Assembly: GCA_963728655.1 (NCBI GenBank)
Contig: CAVSLD010000001.1
Coordinates: forward strand, 1 to 64,000
DNA: 64,000 nt
DNA from: Iamia sp963728655
GTDB lineage: Bacteria; Actinomycetota; Acidimicrobiia; Acidimicrobiales; Iamiaceae
Direction: 5' to 3'
The translations under genes were made by a program, and so were the position numbers. Shown here piece after piece: positions 35,475 through 43,991 of this stretch (within the stretch, counting starts at the first letter, position 1; the number at the start of each line of letters is the position of its first letter). Under the pieces are notes generated by a model, which searched no databases, was not told the origin of the DNA, and was given only the letters and a program-made list of their open reading frames with translations.

Positions 35475-35583
35475 CGTTCTCCGCCACGAGGGGGTCAGCG
35501 GTGGCGCGCTGGTGACGCAGAAGCGCCCAGGCTCCGTTCTCCGTCACGGGTGGGCCATCCATGGCGCGCTGGTGACGCAGAAG
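35475..35583. repeat. Two 49-bp imperfect palindromes 60 bp apart
   Basis: Elements at 35475-35523 and 35535-35583 share CCGTTCTCCG, then CACG, and end identically with TGGCGCGCTGGTGACGCAGA(AG). Each begins with TTCTCCG(C/T)CAC and ends with GTGACGCAGAA, which pair with one or two mismatches. They fill the gap between the DUF368 stop and dcd and may act as hairpins in the transcript or as binding sites. Confidence 0.65.
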
Positions 35584-35593
35584 GGGCTGAGGC

Positions 35594-36556
35594 TCAGACC
35601 GGGTCGGAGGGCGCGAGGTGGTGGACGCCCTCGCGTCGGCGAGCGACCTCGGAGGCGACCAGGACGATCCCGAAGGCGACCACGGCGATGCCCAGGGCCA
35701 GGCCCCACTGCTGGCCGGGTGCGGCCAGGCCGGTCTCCTCGGTGCCCGCGGGCCAGGGCCAGAGCACCCGCAGGGAGCCGATCATGAGCCCGGTGAGGGC
35801 GGCCAGGACCAGGTTGCGGTGGTGCTCGAGGGCCCAGCTGAGGGCGCTGGAGAAGAGGGCCAGGCCGAGCACGCAGCCGACGACGAAGACCGCGATGATG
35901 GCCAGGTCGCGGTCCTTGACCGCCCCGATGACCAGCTCGTACATGCCCACGGTGAGCAGCAGGAACGAGCCCGAGACGCCGGGCAGGATCATGGCGCAGA
36001 TGGCCAGGGCGCCGGCCAGGAGGATGAGTGGGAGGGCGGCCGAGTCGCGGGCGCCGGAGCTGAGGCCGAGGACGAAGAAGGCGACGACGGCCACGGCCAC
36101 CAACACGGCGACCTCGCGCGGACCGGGGTGCTCGAGCATCTGCCAGGCGAGGACGGCGGAGCCGGCGATGAGGCCGAAGAAGAGGGCGGCCATGGGCACC
36201 GGGTGGTCCTCCAGGGCGACCTCGATGACGTGGGCCAGGCTGAGCACGGCCAGGCCGATGCCGGCGAGGAGGGGCAGGAGGAAGGTCCACTCGACCTGGC
36301 GGAGCCGGGCGACGGCCTCCTTGGGATCGAGGCGGACGAGCTGGCCCAGGGCCGACGAGCCGGTGCGGATGTTGGCCACCAGGCGCTCGTAGATGCCCAG
36401 CACCAGGGCGACGGTGCCGCCGGAGACGCCGGGGACGACGTCGGCCGCGCCCATGGCGAAGCCCCGGGCCACGAGGCCGACCATGCCGGCGGGGCCGGTG
36501 CGGGTCGGTGCGGGAGCAGACGGGCCGGCGGCCGCCGGGACGGTCGGTTCGGGCAT
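35594..36556 (-). CDS. DUF368 (PopT-type) polyprenyl-phosphate transporter
   Basis: A 320-aa membrane protein with about nine helices. The family hallmarks are two inverted-repeat glycine motifs: GAADVVPGVSGGTVALVLGIYE near residue 35 and ICAMILPGVSGSFLLLTVGMYE near residue 190. DUF368 proteins have been identified as undecaprenyl-phosphate flippases that recycle the cell-wall lipid carrier. The next gene upstream on the same strand is a DedA protein, the other family with that role. Confidence 0.9.
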   Translation of the reverse strand: MPEPTVPAAAGPSAPAPTRTGPAGMVGLVARGFAMGAADVVPGVSGGTVALVLGIYERLVANIRTGSSALGQLVRLDPKEAVARLRQVEWTFLLPLLAGIGLAVLSLAHVIEVALEDHPVPMAALFFGLIAGSAVLAWQMLEHPGPREVAVLVAVAVVAFFVLGLSSGARDSAALPLILLAGALAICAMILPGVSGSFLLLTVGMYELVIGAVKDRDLAIIAVFVVGCVLGLALFSSALSWALEHHRNLVLAALTGLMIGSLRVLWPWPAGTEETGLAAPGQQWGLALGIAVVAFGIVLVASEVARRREGVHHLAPSDPV

Positions 36557-36660
36557 CAGGAGATGGTGGCACGCCGAGGCGGCCCCACCCCAGGCGCGGA
36601 CGCCCCGTCAGGTCCGCTCGCCTGTGCCGTGTCGGGCCCGTCGGGCGGGCCCGGTTGGCC

Positions 36661-37425
36661 TCAGGGCTCGTGGACCTCGGCGGCCTCGGCCGCGGCGACC
36701 TCGGCGGGGGTGGGCTCCTCGGTCAGCTCCTCGACCATGCCCCTGTGGCGGCGGGACTTGATCACCTCGATGAACACCGGGGTGAGGGAGAGCAGGACGA
36801 CCAGGATGATCGTGTACTCGATGTTCTCCCGGACGATGCTGACGTTGCCGAGGAAGTGGCCCAGCGAGGTGACGCCGACGGCCCAGACGAAGCCGCCGAC
36901 GAGGTTGTAGGTGATGAAGGTGCGGTACCGCATCTTGCCGACGCCGGCGACGATGGGGGCGAAGGTGCGGACGATGGGGACGAAGCGGGCCAGGAAGATG
37001 GTCTTGGGACCGTGCTTCTCGAGGAAGGCGTGGGCCTTGGTGACGTGCGCCTGCTTGAACAGTCGGGAGTCGGGCCGGGAGAACAGGGCGGGGCCGACCT
37101 TGCGCCCGAACAGGTAGCCGACCTGGTCACCGGCCACGGCGGCGAGGAAGAACACCACGAGCAGCACCGGCAACGGGGGCAGGGCCGAGACCGCCTCGGT
37201 GAGGCCGTTCTCGGCGGCGAAGTCCGCCGCGCCCGACGAGGTGAGGAACCCCATCATGAACAGCAGCGAGTCGCCGGGCAGGAAGAAGCCGAAGAACAGC
37301 CCGGACTCGGCGAAGATGATCGCCGTCACCACGTAGACGGCGCTCTTGCCCGCCTTCTCGACCCAGAACTCGGGCTGCATGAACGAGGGGCCGATGGCGA
37401 GGATGCGTCCGAGCACGGCCGACAC
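36661..37425 (-). CDS. DedA/SNARE-associated family protein (UptA-like)
   Basis: A 254-aa membrane protein. DedA motifs are clear: FAESGLFFGFFLPGDSLLF (re-entrant segment with conserved Glu and Pro-Gly-Asp), GDQVGYLFGRKVGP, and FLARFVPIVRTFAPIVAGVG with paired arginines. The tail after residue 225 is acidic and cytoplasmic. Members such as UptA recycle undecaprenyl phosphate. It lies 104 nt upstream of the DUF368 gene and may share its transcript. Confidence 0.9.
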   Translation of the reverse strand: MSAVLGRILAIGPSFMQPEFWVEKAGKSAVYVVTAIIFAESGLFFGFFLPGDSLLFMMGFLTSSGAADFAAENGLTEAVSALPPLPVLLVVFFLAAVAGDQVGYLFGRKVGPALFSRPDSRLFKQAHVTKAHAFLEKHGPKTIFLARFVPIVRTFAPIVAGVGKMRYRTFITYNLVGGFVWAVGVTSLGHFLGNVSIVRENIEYTIILVVLLSLTPVFIEVIKSRRHRGMVEELTEEPTPAEVAAAEAAEVHEP

Positions 37426-37631
37426 GCTACGCCAGCCACCTGTCGCGCCAGCAGCCAGCAGGAGCTGCCGCCGGACGTGCGCTGGTCAGGCGCGGGCGGG
37501 GGTCGGGATGCGCTCGGGTGCGGGGTGGCGACGGCCGCTCCCGGCGGGAGCCGCCCCGGGGCGGGTCGCTATGCTCGGCGCTCACGCACCGGCCGGTGGT
37601 GGAGGCCCGCCTCCGCTCCCACCGTCCGCTC

Positions 37632-37705
37632 GCGGGTGTAGTTCAGAGGCAGAACATCAGCTTCCCAAGCTGAGAACGCGGGTTCGATTCCCGTCACCCG
37701 CTCCA
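37632..37705 (+). tRNA. tRNA-Gly (anticodon CCC)
   Basis: A full cloverleaf: acceptor GCGGGTG pairs with CACCCGC, D arm GTTC/GAAC, anticodon stem TCAGC/GCTGA around loop TTCCCAA (anticodon CCC, reading GGG), T arm with GGTTCGATTCC, and an encoded 3' CCA. It stands alone between the divergent DedA gene and the hemerythrin gene. Confidence 0.95.
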
Positions 37706-37888
37706 AGGAGTGCCGGCCGTCGCCACACCGACTGACCACCGCGAGCCCTGGTCACGAGACAGCCCGGCCCCACCACCAGGCGCGGAGCGGAGACGGCGCC
37801 TGGTCATCCGCTGGTGTGGTCGCACAGCCATCACGGAGACTTCGGGCACATCGCGTCTAGGACTCGCCCAGACGGGCAGGGTTGGTGC

Positions 37889-38875
37889 ATGGATGCGATC
37901 ACGATGCTCAAGGATGACCACAAGACGGTGGAGAAGCTGTTCAAGCGGTTCGAGGCTGCCGGTGACCGGGCCTACGTCGAGAAGCGCGAGGTCGTCGACC
38001 GGATCATCGAGGAGCTCTCGGTCCACGCCGCGGTGGAGGAGATGCTCTTCTACCCGGTCGCCCGGGCCACCGTGTCCGGCACCGAGGACATCGCCCTCGA
38101 GAGCATCGAGGAGCACGGCGTGGTCAAGTGGCTGCTGTCCGAGCTCGACTCCCTCGACCCCCGCGACGAGCGCTTCGACGCCAAGGTCACGGTGCTGATC
38201 GAGAACGTCCGCCACCACGTCGAGGAGGAGGAGGGCGACTTCTTCCCCAAGGTGCGCGACGAGCTGGGCCGCAACGACCTGCAGGAGCTGGGCGACGCCA
38301 TGGTGGAGGCCAAGAAGACCGCCCCCACCAAGCCCCACCCCCGTTCCCCCGACTCCCCTCCGGCCAACGTGCTGGTGGGCACCGTGGCCGGCGTCGCCGA
38401 CCGCATCGGTGACACCGTCTACGGCGTGGCCCAGGGCAGCGTGTCGGCGGTCCAGGACGTCGTCGCGGTGGTCCTGCGCCGGCCCCGCCCGCAGCAGTCC
38501 CCCCGAGGCTCCAAGGTGAGCCGCACCACCGCCCGCCGGCTGCGCTCGAACGTCGACGCCGCCGCCGAGGCCGTGATCGACTCCATCGAGTCGGCCCGCG
38601 ACACCGGCGAGGACACCGCCGAGGCCGCCGTCTCCGGCGCCAAGGGCACGGCCACCTCGGCCGGGCGCGGCGCCACCCGCACGGCCAAGGCCGTCCGCTC
38701 CGGCGCCAAGGGCACCGCCACCTCGGCCAAGAAGTCGGCCGGCCAGACCGCCACCACGGCCAAGCGGGCCGGCACCACCGCCGGGCGCACCGCCAAGAAG
38801 GCGGCCAAGACCACCAGGGCCCAGGCCAAGGGGGCTGCCACCTCCACCGCCAACGCAGCCTCCGACTCGGCGTGA
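37889..38875 (+). CDS. Hemerythrin-domain protein with a histone H1-like tail
   Basis: A 328-aa protein starting at ATG 37889. Residues 1-140 form a four-helix hemerythrin domain with the expected His/Glu ligands (LKDDHKTVEKLF, HAAVEEMLFYP, SIEEHGVVKWLL, RHHVEEEEGDFFP), able to bind a di-iron centre. A linker with a hydrophobic segment follows, and residues 215-328 are built of Lys/Ala/Thr repeats such as SGAKGTATSA (twice) and AGRTAKKAAK, resembling histone H1/HupB tails that bind DNA. The combination suggests an oxygen- or iron-linked nucleoid protein, which is inference. A longer start at 37814 lacks support. Confidence 0.85.
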   Translation: MDAITMLKDDHKTVEKLFKRFEAAGDRAYVEKREVVDRIIEELSVHAAVEEMLFYPVARATVSGTEDIALESIEEHGVVKWLLSELDSLDPRDERFDAKVTVLIENVRHHVEEEEGDFFPKVRDELGRNDLQELGDAMVEAKKTAPTKPHPRSPDSPPANVLVGTVAGVADRIGDTVYGVAQGSVSAVQDVVAVVLRRPRPQQSPRGSKVSRTTARRLRSNVDAAAEAVIDSIESARDTGEDTAEAAVSGAKGTATSAGRGATRTAKAVRSGAKGTATSAKKSAGQTATTAKRAGTTAGRTAKKAAKTTRAQAKGAATSTANAASDSA

Positions 38876-39021
38876 CCCACTGCCGGCGGCGGTCGTCGGC
38901 AGCCAGAAGAAGCGATGAGACACCCTCTCCGGGCGCTCGGGTCCCCGAGTGCCCGGAGTCGCGTCTCGCCGGATCACGACACGGCCGATGAGGACGGACG
39001 CCGGGCGCCGTCTGTCCCACC

Positions 39022-39594
39022 ATGATCGACCTCGGACCCGCCGCCACCCGCACCGCAGAGCTGGTCACCTCGGTGACCGACGAGCAGCTCACGCTCCCCA
39101 CGCCGTGCCCCGAGATGTGCGTCGGTGACGTGATCGACCACATCGGCGCCTTCGCCGTGGGCTTCGTCGCCGTGGCGGAGAAGGACATCCCCGGCACCAA
39201 GCCGCCGGCGCCGGCGGATGTCGCCCACCTGGGCGACGGCTGGCGGGAGCGCATCTCGGCCGACCTGGTCGCCCTGGCCGAGGCGTGGCGCCACCCCCGG
39301 GCCTGGCAGGGCGACACCGCGGCCGGGGGCATCGACCTGCCCGGCGAGGTCGCCGGCCTGGTCGCCGTCGACGAGCTCATCTGCCACGGCTGGGACGTCG
39401 CCGTGGCCACCGGCCAGGACCACACCGCCGAGCCCGAGGAGGTCGAGGCCGCCCTCGGGTTCGTGGCGAGCTTCGACGCCCCCCGGGATGGCCAGCTCTT
39501 CGGCCCCGTGGTCCCCGTCGACGACGACGCCGACCCCCTCCAGCGCCTGCTGGGCCTGGCGGGCCGCGACCCCGCCTGGCAGCCCCCGGCCTGA
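39022..39594 (+). CDS. TIGR03086-family DinB-like protein
   Basis: A 190-aa protein of the mycothiol-dependent maleylpyruvate isomerase/DinB four-helix superfamily. Family segments are LPTPCPEMCVGDVIDHI near residue 30 and DELICHGWDVAVATGQ near 115, with histidines that commonly bind a divalent metal. Function unestablished; the superfamily includes thiol-dependent enzymes. Confidence 0.82.
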   Translation: MIDLGPAATRTAELVTSVTDEQLTLPTPCPEMCVGDVIDHIGAFAVGFVAVAEKDIPGTKPPAPADVAHLGDGWRERISADLVALAEAWRHPRAWQGDTAAGGIDLPGEVAGLVAVDELICHGWDVAVATGQDHTAEPEEVEAALGFVASFDAPRDGQLFGPVVPVDDDADPLQRLLGLAGRDPAWQPPA

Positions 39595-39747
39595 TCCCGC
39601 CCCTCGGCGATCGGCCCGGAGCGCTCGACGGCCATCCCCGGCGCCCGCCGAGGTCCGATACCGTCGCGCGCCCTGCCGGGACCTTCGCCCCTGGGCGACT
39701 CCGGGCCAGGTGAGCCAGGATGCCGGCACCCGACGAAGGCAGGTCCC

Positions 39748-40212
39748 GTGAGGCGACTCCTCTCCCCCTGGTGGGTCAAGGTCATCCTGGTGCTGCTGGG
39801 CGCCTTCGTCGTGATCCAGCTGGTGCCCTACCGGGTCGACAACCCCCCGGCGCGCGACGAGCCGGCCTGGGACAGCCCCGAGACCCGTGCCCTCGCGGTG
39901 CGGGCCTGCTACTCGTGCCACAGCAACGAGACCGAGGTGCTGCCCTTCGAGCGGGTGGCCCCGATCTCCTGGTACATCACCAACCACGTGCAGGAGGGGC
40001 GGGCGGCGCTGAACTTCAGCGAGTGGCACACCGGCGCCGCTGGCTACGAGGCCGAGGAGGCGGCGGAGCCGGTGGGTGAGGGGATGCCACCGAGCTACTA
40101 CACCTACTTCGGGCTGCACTCGGACTCGGAGCTCACCCCGGCCGAGACCCAGCAGCTGGTCGACGGCCTCGACGCGACGATCGCGGCCGACCCTCCCTCG
40201 GGCGGCGGCTGA
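39748..40212 (+). CDS. Haem-binding-domain protein with one CxxCH motif
   Basis: A 154-aa protein with an N-terminal membrane anchor (WWVKVILVLLGAFVVIQLVP) and an extracytoplasmic cytochrome-c-like haem site CYSCHSNET (about residue 53), followed by PISWYITNHVQEGRAALNFS and a C-terminal helix rich in TPAETQQL. This is the haem-binding domain family found in respiratory or sensor proteins. GTG start at 39748 is preceded by AGGCAGG. It lies directly before the P1B-5 ATPase gene. Confidence 0.85.
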   Translation: MRRLLSPWWVKVILVLLGAFVVIQLVPYRVDNPPARDEPAWDSPETRALAVRACYSCHSNETEVLPFERVAPISWYITNHVQEGRAALNFSEWHTGAAGYEAEEAAEPVGEGMPPSYYTYFGLHSDSELTPAETQQLVDGLDATIAADPPSGGG

Positions 40213-40220
40213 GCACCCGA

Positions 40221-40270
40221 GCTGCCCCCCAAGGGCAGCAGGTCCCACTGCCCCCCAAGAGCGGCAGGTC
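40221..40270. repeat. Two tandem 27-bp hairpin-forming repeats
   Basis: GCTGCCCCCCAAGGGCAGCA(GGTCCC) at 40221-40246 is repeated as ACTGCCCCCCAAGAGCGGCA(GGTCCC) at 40248-40273. The first folds as a perfect 7-bp stem GCTGCCC/GGGCAGC; the second is imperfect. They lie just after the haem-binding protein stop and may be a terminator pair. Confidence 0.6.
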
Positions 40271-40375
40271 CCCGCTGCGCCACGTCGCGACGCCGCGACC
40301 GGGCCGGGGTGACGGCACCGGCTCGATGACGTTGGACCCTGGCGCCCAGGCCACCGCGGGTCCACGATCCACCCC

Positions 40376-42724
40376 ATGGTGGAGACGGCCACACCCGGCG
40401 CGCCCCCGGCGCCCGCACGACCGGCGGGGGACGGGGGGTCGCTGCCTCCGCCGGTCACCGAGCTGGGCCTGCTCGTGGGGACGGTCACCGCGACCGTCGC
40501 CGGGATCGTCCTGTACGCATCCGGCGCCGTCGGTCCGGCCCATGCCGCGTGGACGGTGGCTGCGGTCCTCGGCACCGTCGCGGCCACGTGGTGGGTGGTC
40601 GAGGCCGCCCGCGACGGGCGGCTGGGGGTCGACGTCGTCACCATCCTCGCCCTCGTGGGCGCCCTGCTGGTGGGGGAGCCGTTCGCCGCTGCGGTGATCG
40701 CGGTGATGCTGGCGTCGGGTCGGAGCCTGGAGGCCCAGGCCGCCGGACGCGCTCGGCGGGAGCTGCGCGCCCTGCTCGAGCGAGCGCCCAGGGTGGTGCA
40801 CCGCTACGAGGGCGAGACCCTCACCGAGCCCGCCGTCGACGAGGTCGGCAAGGGTGACCTGCTCCTCGTCCGGCCCGGGGAGGTGGTGCCCGTCGACGGG
40901 CTGCTCGAGCACGGCGACGCGGTGCTCGACGAGGCCGCCCTCACCGGCGAACCCCTGCCCGTCGACCGGGTGCCGGGCGATGCCGTGCGGAGCGGGACCG
41001 TCAACGCCGGAGGCCCGTTCGACCTGCGCGCCACCACCGGCGCCGCCGACAGCACCTACGCCGGCATCATCCGCCTGGTCGAGGAGGCCCAGGCCTCCAG
41101 CTCCCCCTTCGTGCGACTGGCCGACCGCTTCGCCGTCGTGTTCCTCGTCGTCAGCGCGACCCTGGCGGGGACGGCGTGGCTGATCTCGGGCGACCCCGTG
41201 CGGGCGGTGGCGGTCCTGGTGGTCGCCACGCCGTGCCCGCTCATCCTCGCCGCGCCCGTGGCCATGGTGTCCGGGCTGGCCCGGGCCGCACGGCGCGGGG
41301 TGGTCGTCAAGGGCGGCGCCGTCCTGGAACGACTGGCCGGCGCCGAGGTCCTGCTCTTCGACAAGACCGGCACCCTCACCGAGGGTCGGCCCACGGTGGC
41401 CGACATCGTGACCGACGGGACCATCGAGGCCCCGGAGGTCCTGCGCCTCGCGGCCTCGCTCGACCAGGTCTCCCCCCACGTCCTGGCCTCGGCGGTGGTG
41501 CGGGCCGCCCACGAGCAGGGCCTCGGTCTGGTCCTGCCGACGGAGGTGGAGGAGGTCGCCGGCCAGGGCATCCAGGGTCGGGTCGGCACACGAGCCGTCG
41601 CCGTCGGCAAGGCGAGCTGGCTCCTGGGCGGCGACCCACCCCGCTGGGCCCGGTCGGTGCGTCGCCGCGCCGACCTCGACGGGGCCCTCACCATGGTGGT
41701 GGCCGTCGACGACGACGTCGTCGCCGCGATCGTGCTCGACGACCCCATCCGCCCCGACGCCGCCCGCACGATCCGCGCCCTCCGCCGCCAGGGCATGGCG
41801 CGCATCACCATGGTCACCGGTGACCGGGCCGACGTGGCCTCGACGGTCGGCGCCGTCATCGGGGTGGACGAGGTCCTCGCCGAGCGGACGCCCACCGAGA
41901 AGGTGGAGGCGGTCCGCAGCGCGTCGCGGGCCCACCGCACGATCATGGTGGGCGACGGCATCAACGACGCCCCCGCCCTGGCGGTGGCCGACGTGGGTGT
42001 GGCCATCGGCGCGCGCGGCTCCACCGCCTCGTCCGAGGCCGCCGACGTGGTGCTCACCGTCGACCGGCTCGGCCGGCTCAGCGAGGCCATCGCCATCTCC
42101 CGTCGGACCCGGCGGATCACCCGCCAGAGCGTCTACGCCGGCATCGGGCTCTCGGCCCTCGCCATGGGGGTCGCCGCGGTCGGGCTCCTGCCGCCGGCCG
42201 CGGGGGCGCTGCTCCAGGAGGCGATCGACGTGAGCGTCATCCTCAACGCGCTCCGCGTGCTGCGGACCCCGGATGCCGCCCTCGGCGTCCGGCCCGAGGA
42301 CCAGGTGCTCGTCGACCGGTTCAGCGCCGAGCACGCCACGTTGCGGCCCGACCTCGACCGACTGCGGCACGCCGCCGACCTGATCGACACGGCCCCGACG
42401 GCCGAGGTGCTCGCGACCCTGAGGTCGGTGCACCGCTTCCTGGTCGACGAGCTCCTGCCCCACGAGCAGGCCGAGGATGCCCAGCTCTACCCCGTCCTCG
42501 ACCGGCTCCTCGGGGGCACCGAACCCACCGGCACCATGAGCCGCGGCCACGTCGAGATCGCGCACCACATCCGCCGCATCGGCCACCTGATCGACGACCT
42601 CGACCCGACCGCCCCCGACCCCGGCGACCTGGCCGAGCTGCGGCGGGCCCTCTACGGACTCCACGCCGTCCTCGTGCTCCACTTCGCCCAGGAGGACGAG
42701 GGCTACCTCAGCCTCGTCGAGTGA
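40376..42724 (+). CDS. P1B-5-type heavy-metal ATPase with a C-terminal hemerythrin domain
   Basis: A 782-aa metal-translocating P-type ATPase without an N-terminal HMA domain. The membrane metal site reads TPCP (residues 285-288), the signature of subgroup P1B-5. The phosphorylation motif DKTGTLTEG begins at residue 329, and the hinge GDGINDAPAL is present. The last ~135 residues form a hemerythrin domain (LRHAADLIDTAP, VDELLPHEQAEDAQLYPVLD, HFAQEDEGYL). The rhizobial Nia protein, reported to export nickel and iron, has the same TPCP plus hemerythrin plan. Iron/nickel efflux gated by di-iron sensing is therefore likely. Confidence 0.88.
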   Translation: MVETATPGAPPAPARPAGDGGSLPPPVTELGLLVGTVTATVAGIVLYASGAVGPAHAAWTVAAVLGTVAATWWVVEAARDGRLGVDVVTILALVGALLVGEPFAAAVIAVMLASGRSLEAQAAGRARRELRALLERAPRVVHRYEGETLTEPAVDEVGKGDLLLVRPGEVVPVDGLLEHGDAVLDEAALTGEPLPVDRVPGDAVRSGTVNAGGPFDLRATTGAADSTYAGIIRLVEEAQASSSPFVRLADRFAVVFLVVSATLAGTAWLISGDPVRAVAVLVVATPCPLILAAPVAMVSGLARAARRGVVVKGGAVLERLAGAEVLLFDKTGTLTEGRPTVADIVTDGTIEAPEVLRLAASLDQVSPHVLASAVVRAAHEQGLGLVLPTEVEEVAGQGIQGRVGTRAVAVGKASWLLGGDPPRWARSVRRRADLDGALTMVVAVDDDVVAAIVLDDPIRPDAARTIRALRRQGMARITMVTGDRADVASTVGAVIGVDEVLAERTPTEKVEAVRSASRAHRTIMVGDGINDAPALAVADVGVAIGARGSTASSEAADVVLTVDRLGRLSEAIAISRRTRRITRQSVYAGIGLSALAMGVAAVGLLPPAAGALLQEAIDVSVILNALRVLRTPDAALGVRPEDQVLVDRFSAEHATLRPDLDRLRHAADLIDTAPTAEVLATLRSVHRFLVDELLPHEQAEDAQLYPVLDRLLGGTEPTGTMSRGHVEIAHHIRRIGHLIDDLDPTAPDPGDLAELRRALYGLHAVLVLHFAQEDEGYLSLVE

Positions 42725-42787
42725 CCCGGGCGCCCGGGGCGACGAGGGCCCCGAGGGAGACGGCGGTCACGTCGGTACGTTGCCTGC

Positions 42788-43837
42788 ATGGAGCATCGGA
42801 ACCTCGGTCACACCGGCATGTACGTCAGCCCCCTCTGCCTGGGGGCGATGATGTTCGGCGCCTTCGGCGAGCGCGACCACGACACGTCGATCGGCATCAT
42901 CCACGCCGCCCTCGACGCCGGCATCAACTTCGTCGACACCGCGGACGTCTACTCCCAGGGCGAGTCCGAGGTCATCGTGGGCAAGGCCCTGGCCGGCAAG
43001 CGCGACGACGTCATCCTGGCCACCAAGTTCCACGGCCCCATGGACGTGCCCATGGGCCAGACCGGCGACCCCAACCAGCGGGGCAACTCCCGCCGCTGGA
43101 TCGTCAAGGAGGTCGAGGAGAGCCTGCGCCGCCTCCAGACCGACTGGATCGACCTCTACCAGGTGCACCGGCCCGACACCGGCACCGACGACGACGAGAC
43201 CATCGCCGCGCTCACCGACCTCCAGCGCCAGGGCAAGATCCGGGCCTTCGGCTCCTCCACCTTCCCCGCCCACCGCATCGTCGAGGGCCAGTGGATCTCC
43301 GAGAAGCGGGCCCTCGGGCGCTTCGTCACCGAGCAACCCCCGTACTCCCTGCTCGTCCGGGGCATCGAGGCCGACGTCCTCCCCGTCGCCGAGCAGTACC
43401 GCATGGGCGTCATCCCCTGGAGCCCCCTCGCCGGCGGCTGGCTCACCGGCCGCTTCCGCAAGGGCCAGGACACCCCCGAGACCCACCGCAGCAAGCTCAT
43501 GCCGCACCGCTTCGACCTCGACAGCCCCGCCAACGCAGCCAAGCTCGACGCCGTCGAGGACCTCGCCCTGCTGGCCGAGGAGGCGGGCCTCCCCCTCATC
43601 CACCTGGCCCTCGCCTTCGTCATGGCGCACCCCGCGGTGACCGCCCCCATCATCGGGCCCCGCACCATGGACCACCTCACCTCCCAGCTCGGCGCCATGG
43701 ACGTCACCCTCACCACCGACGTCCTCGACCGCATCGACGAGATCGTGCCCCCCGGCACCAACCTCTCCACCGACGACGCCGGCTACGTCCCCGACGCCCT
43801 GAACGACCCCCACCTCCGCCGCCGCCGCACCGACTGA
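42788..43837 (+). CDS. Aldo/keto reductase
   Basis: A 349-aa NADPH-dependent reductase of the AKR superfamily. The TIM-barrel motifs are GMYVSPLCLGAMMFG, GINFVDTADVYSQGESE (catalytic Asp and Tyr), ATKFHGPM (catalytic Lys), a catalytic His in DLYQVHRPD, and the cofactor end PIIGPRTMDHL. The nearest subgroup is the YghZ/Kv-beta-like branch. Substrate unknown. The P1B-5 ATPase ends 63 nt upstream. Confidence 0.92.
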   Translation: MEHRNLGHTGMYVSPLCLGAMMFGAFGERDHDTSIGIIHAALDAGINFVDTADVYSQGESEVIVGKALAGKRDDVILATKFHGPMDVPMGQTGDPNQRGNSRRWIVKEVEESLRRLQTDWIDLYQVHRPDTGTDDDETIAALTDLQRQGKIRAFGSSTFPAHRIVEGQWISEKRALGRFVTEQPPYSLLVRGIEADVLPVAEQYRMGVIPWSPLAGGWLTGRFRKGQDTPETHRSKLMPHRFDLDSPANAAKLDAVEDLALLAEEAGLPLIHLALAFVMAHPAVTAPIIGPRTMDHLTSQLGAMDVTLTTDVLDRIDEIVPPGTNLSTDDAGYVPDALNDPHLRRRRTD

Positions 43838-43991
43838 GGACCCGGACCGGGCCCCGGGACCGCGGCGGGGCGAGCCGCAGGTCGAGGGCTCCACGAGGTC
43901 CTCAAGAGGCGTCCACGCGGGGCGAGGTCCCTTACGGGGGTGCCGAGGACGGCACCCGCCGACCGTCGGCGACGACCCGTGAAGGACCCCC

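Noticed and set aside
37706..37888. Second tRNA after tRNA-Gly
   Set aside because: No second cloverleaf is visible in the gap; only the tRNA-Gly sequence folds properly.
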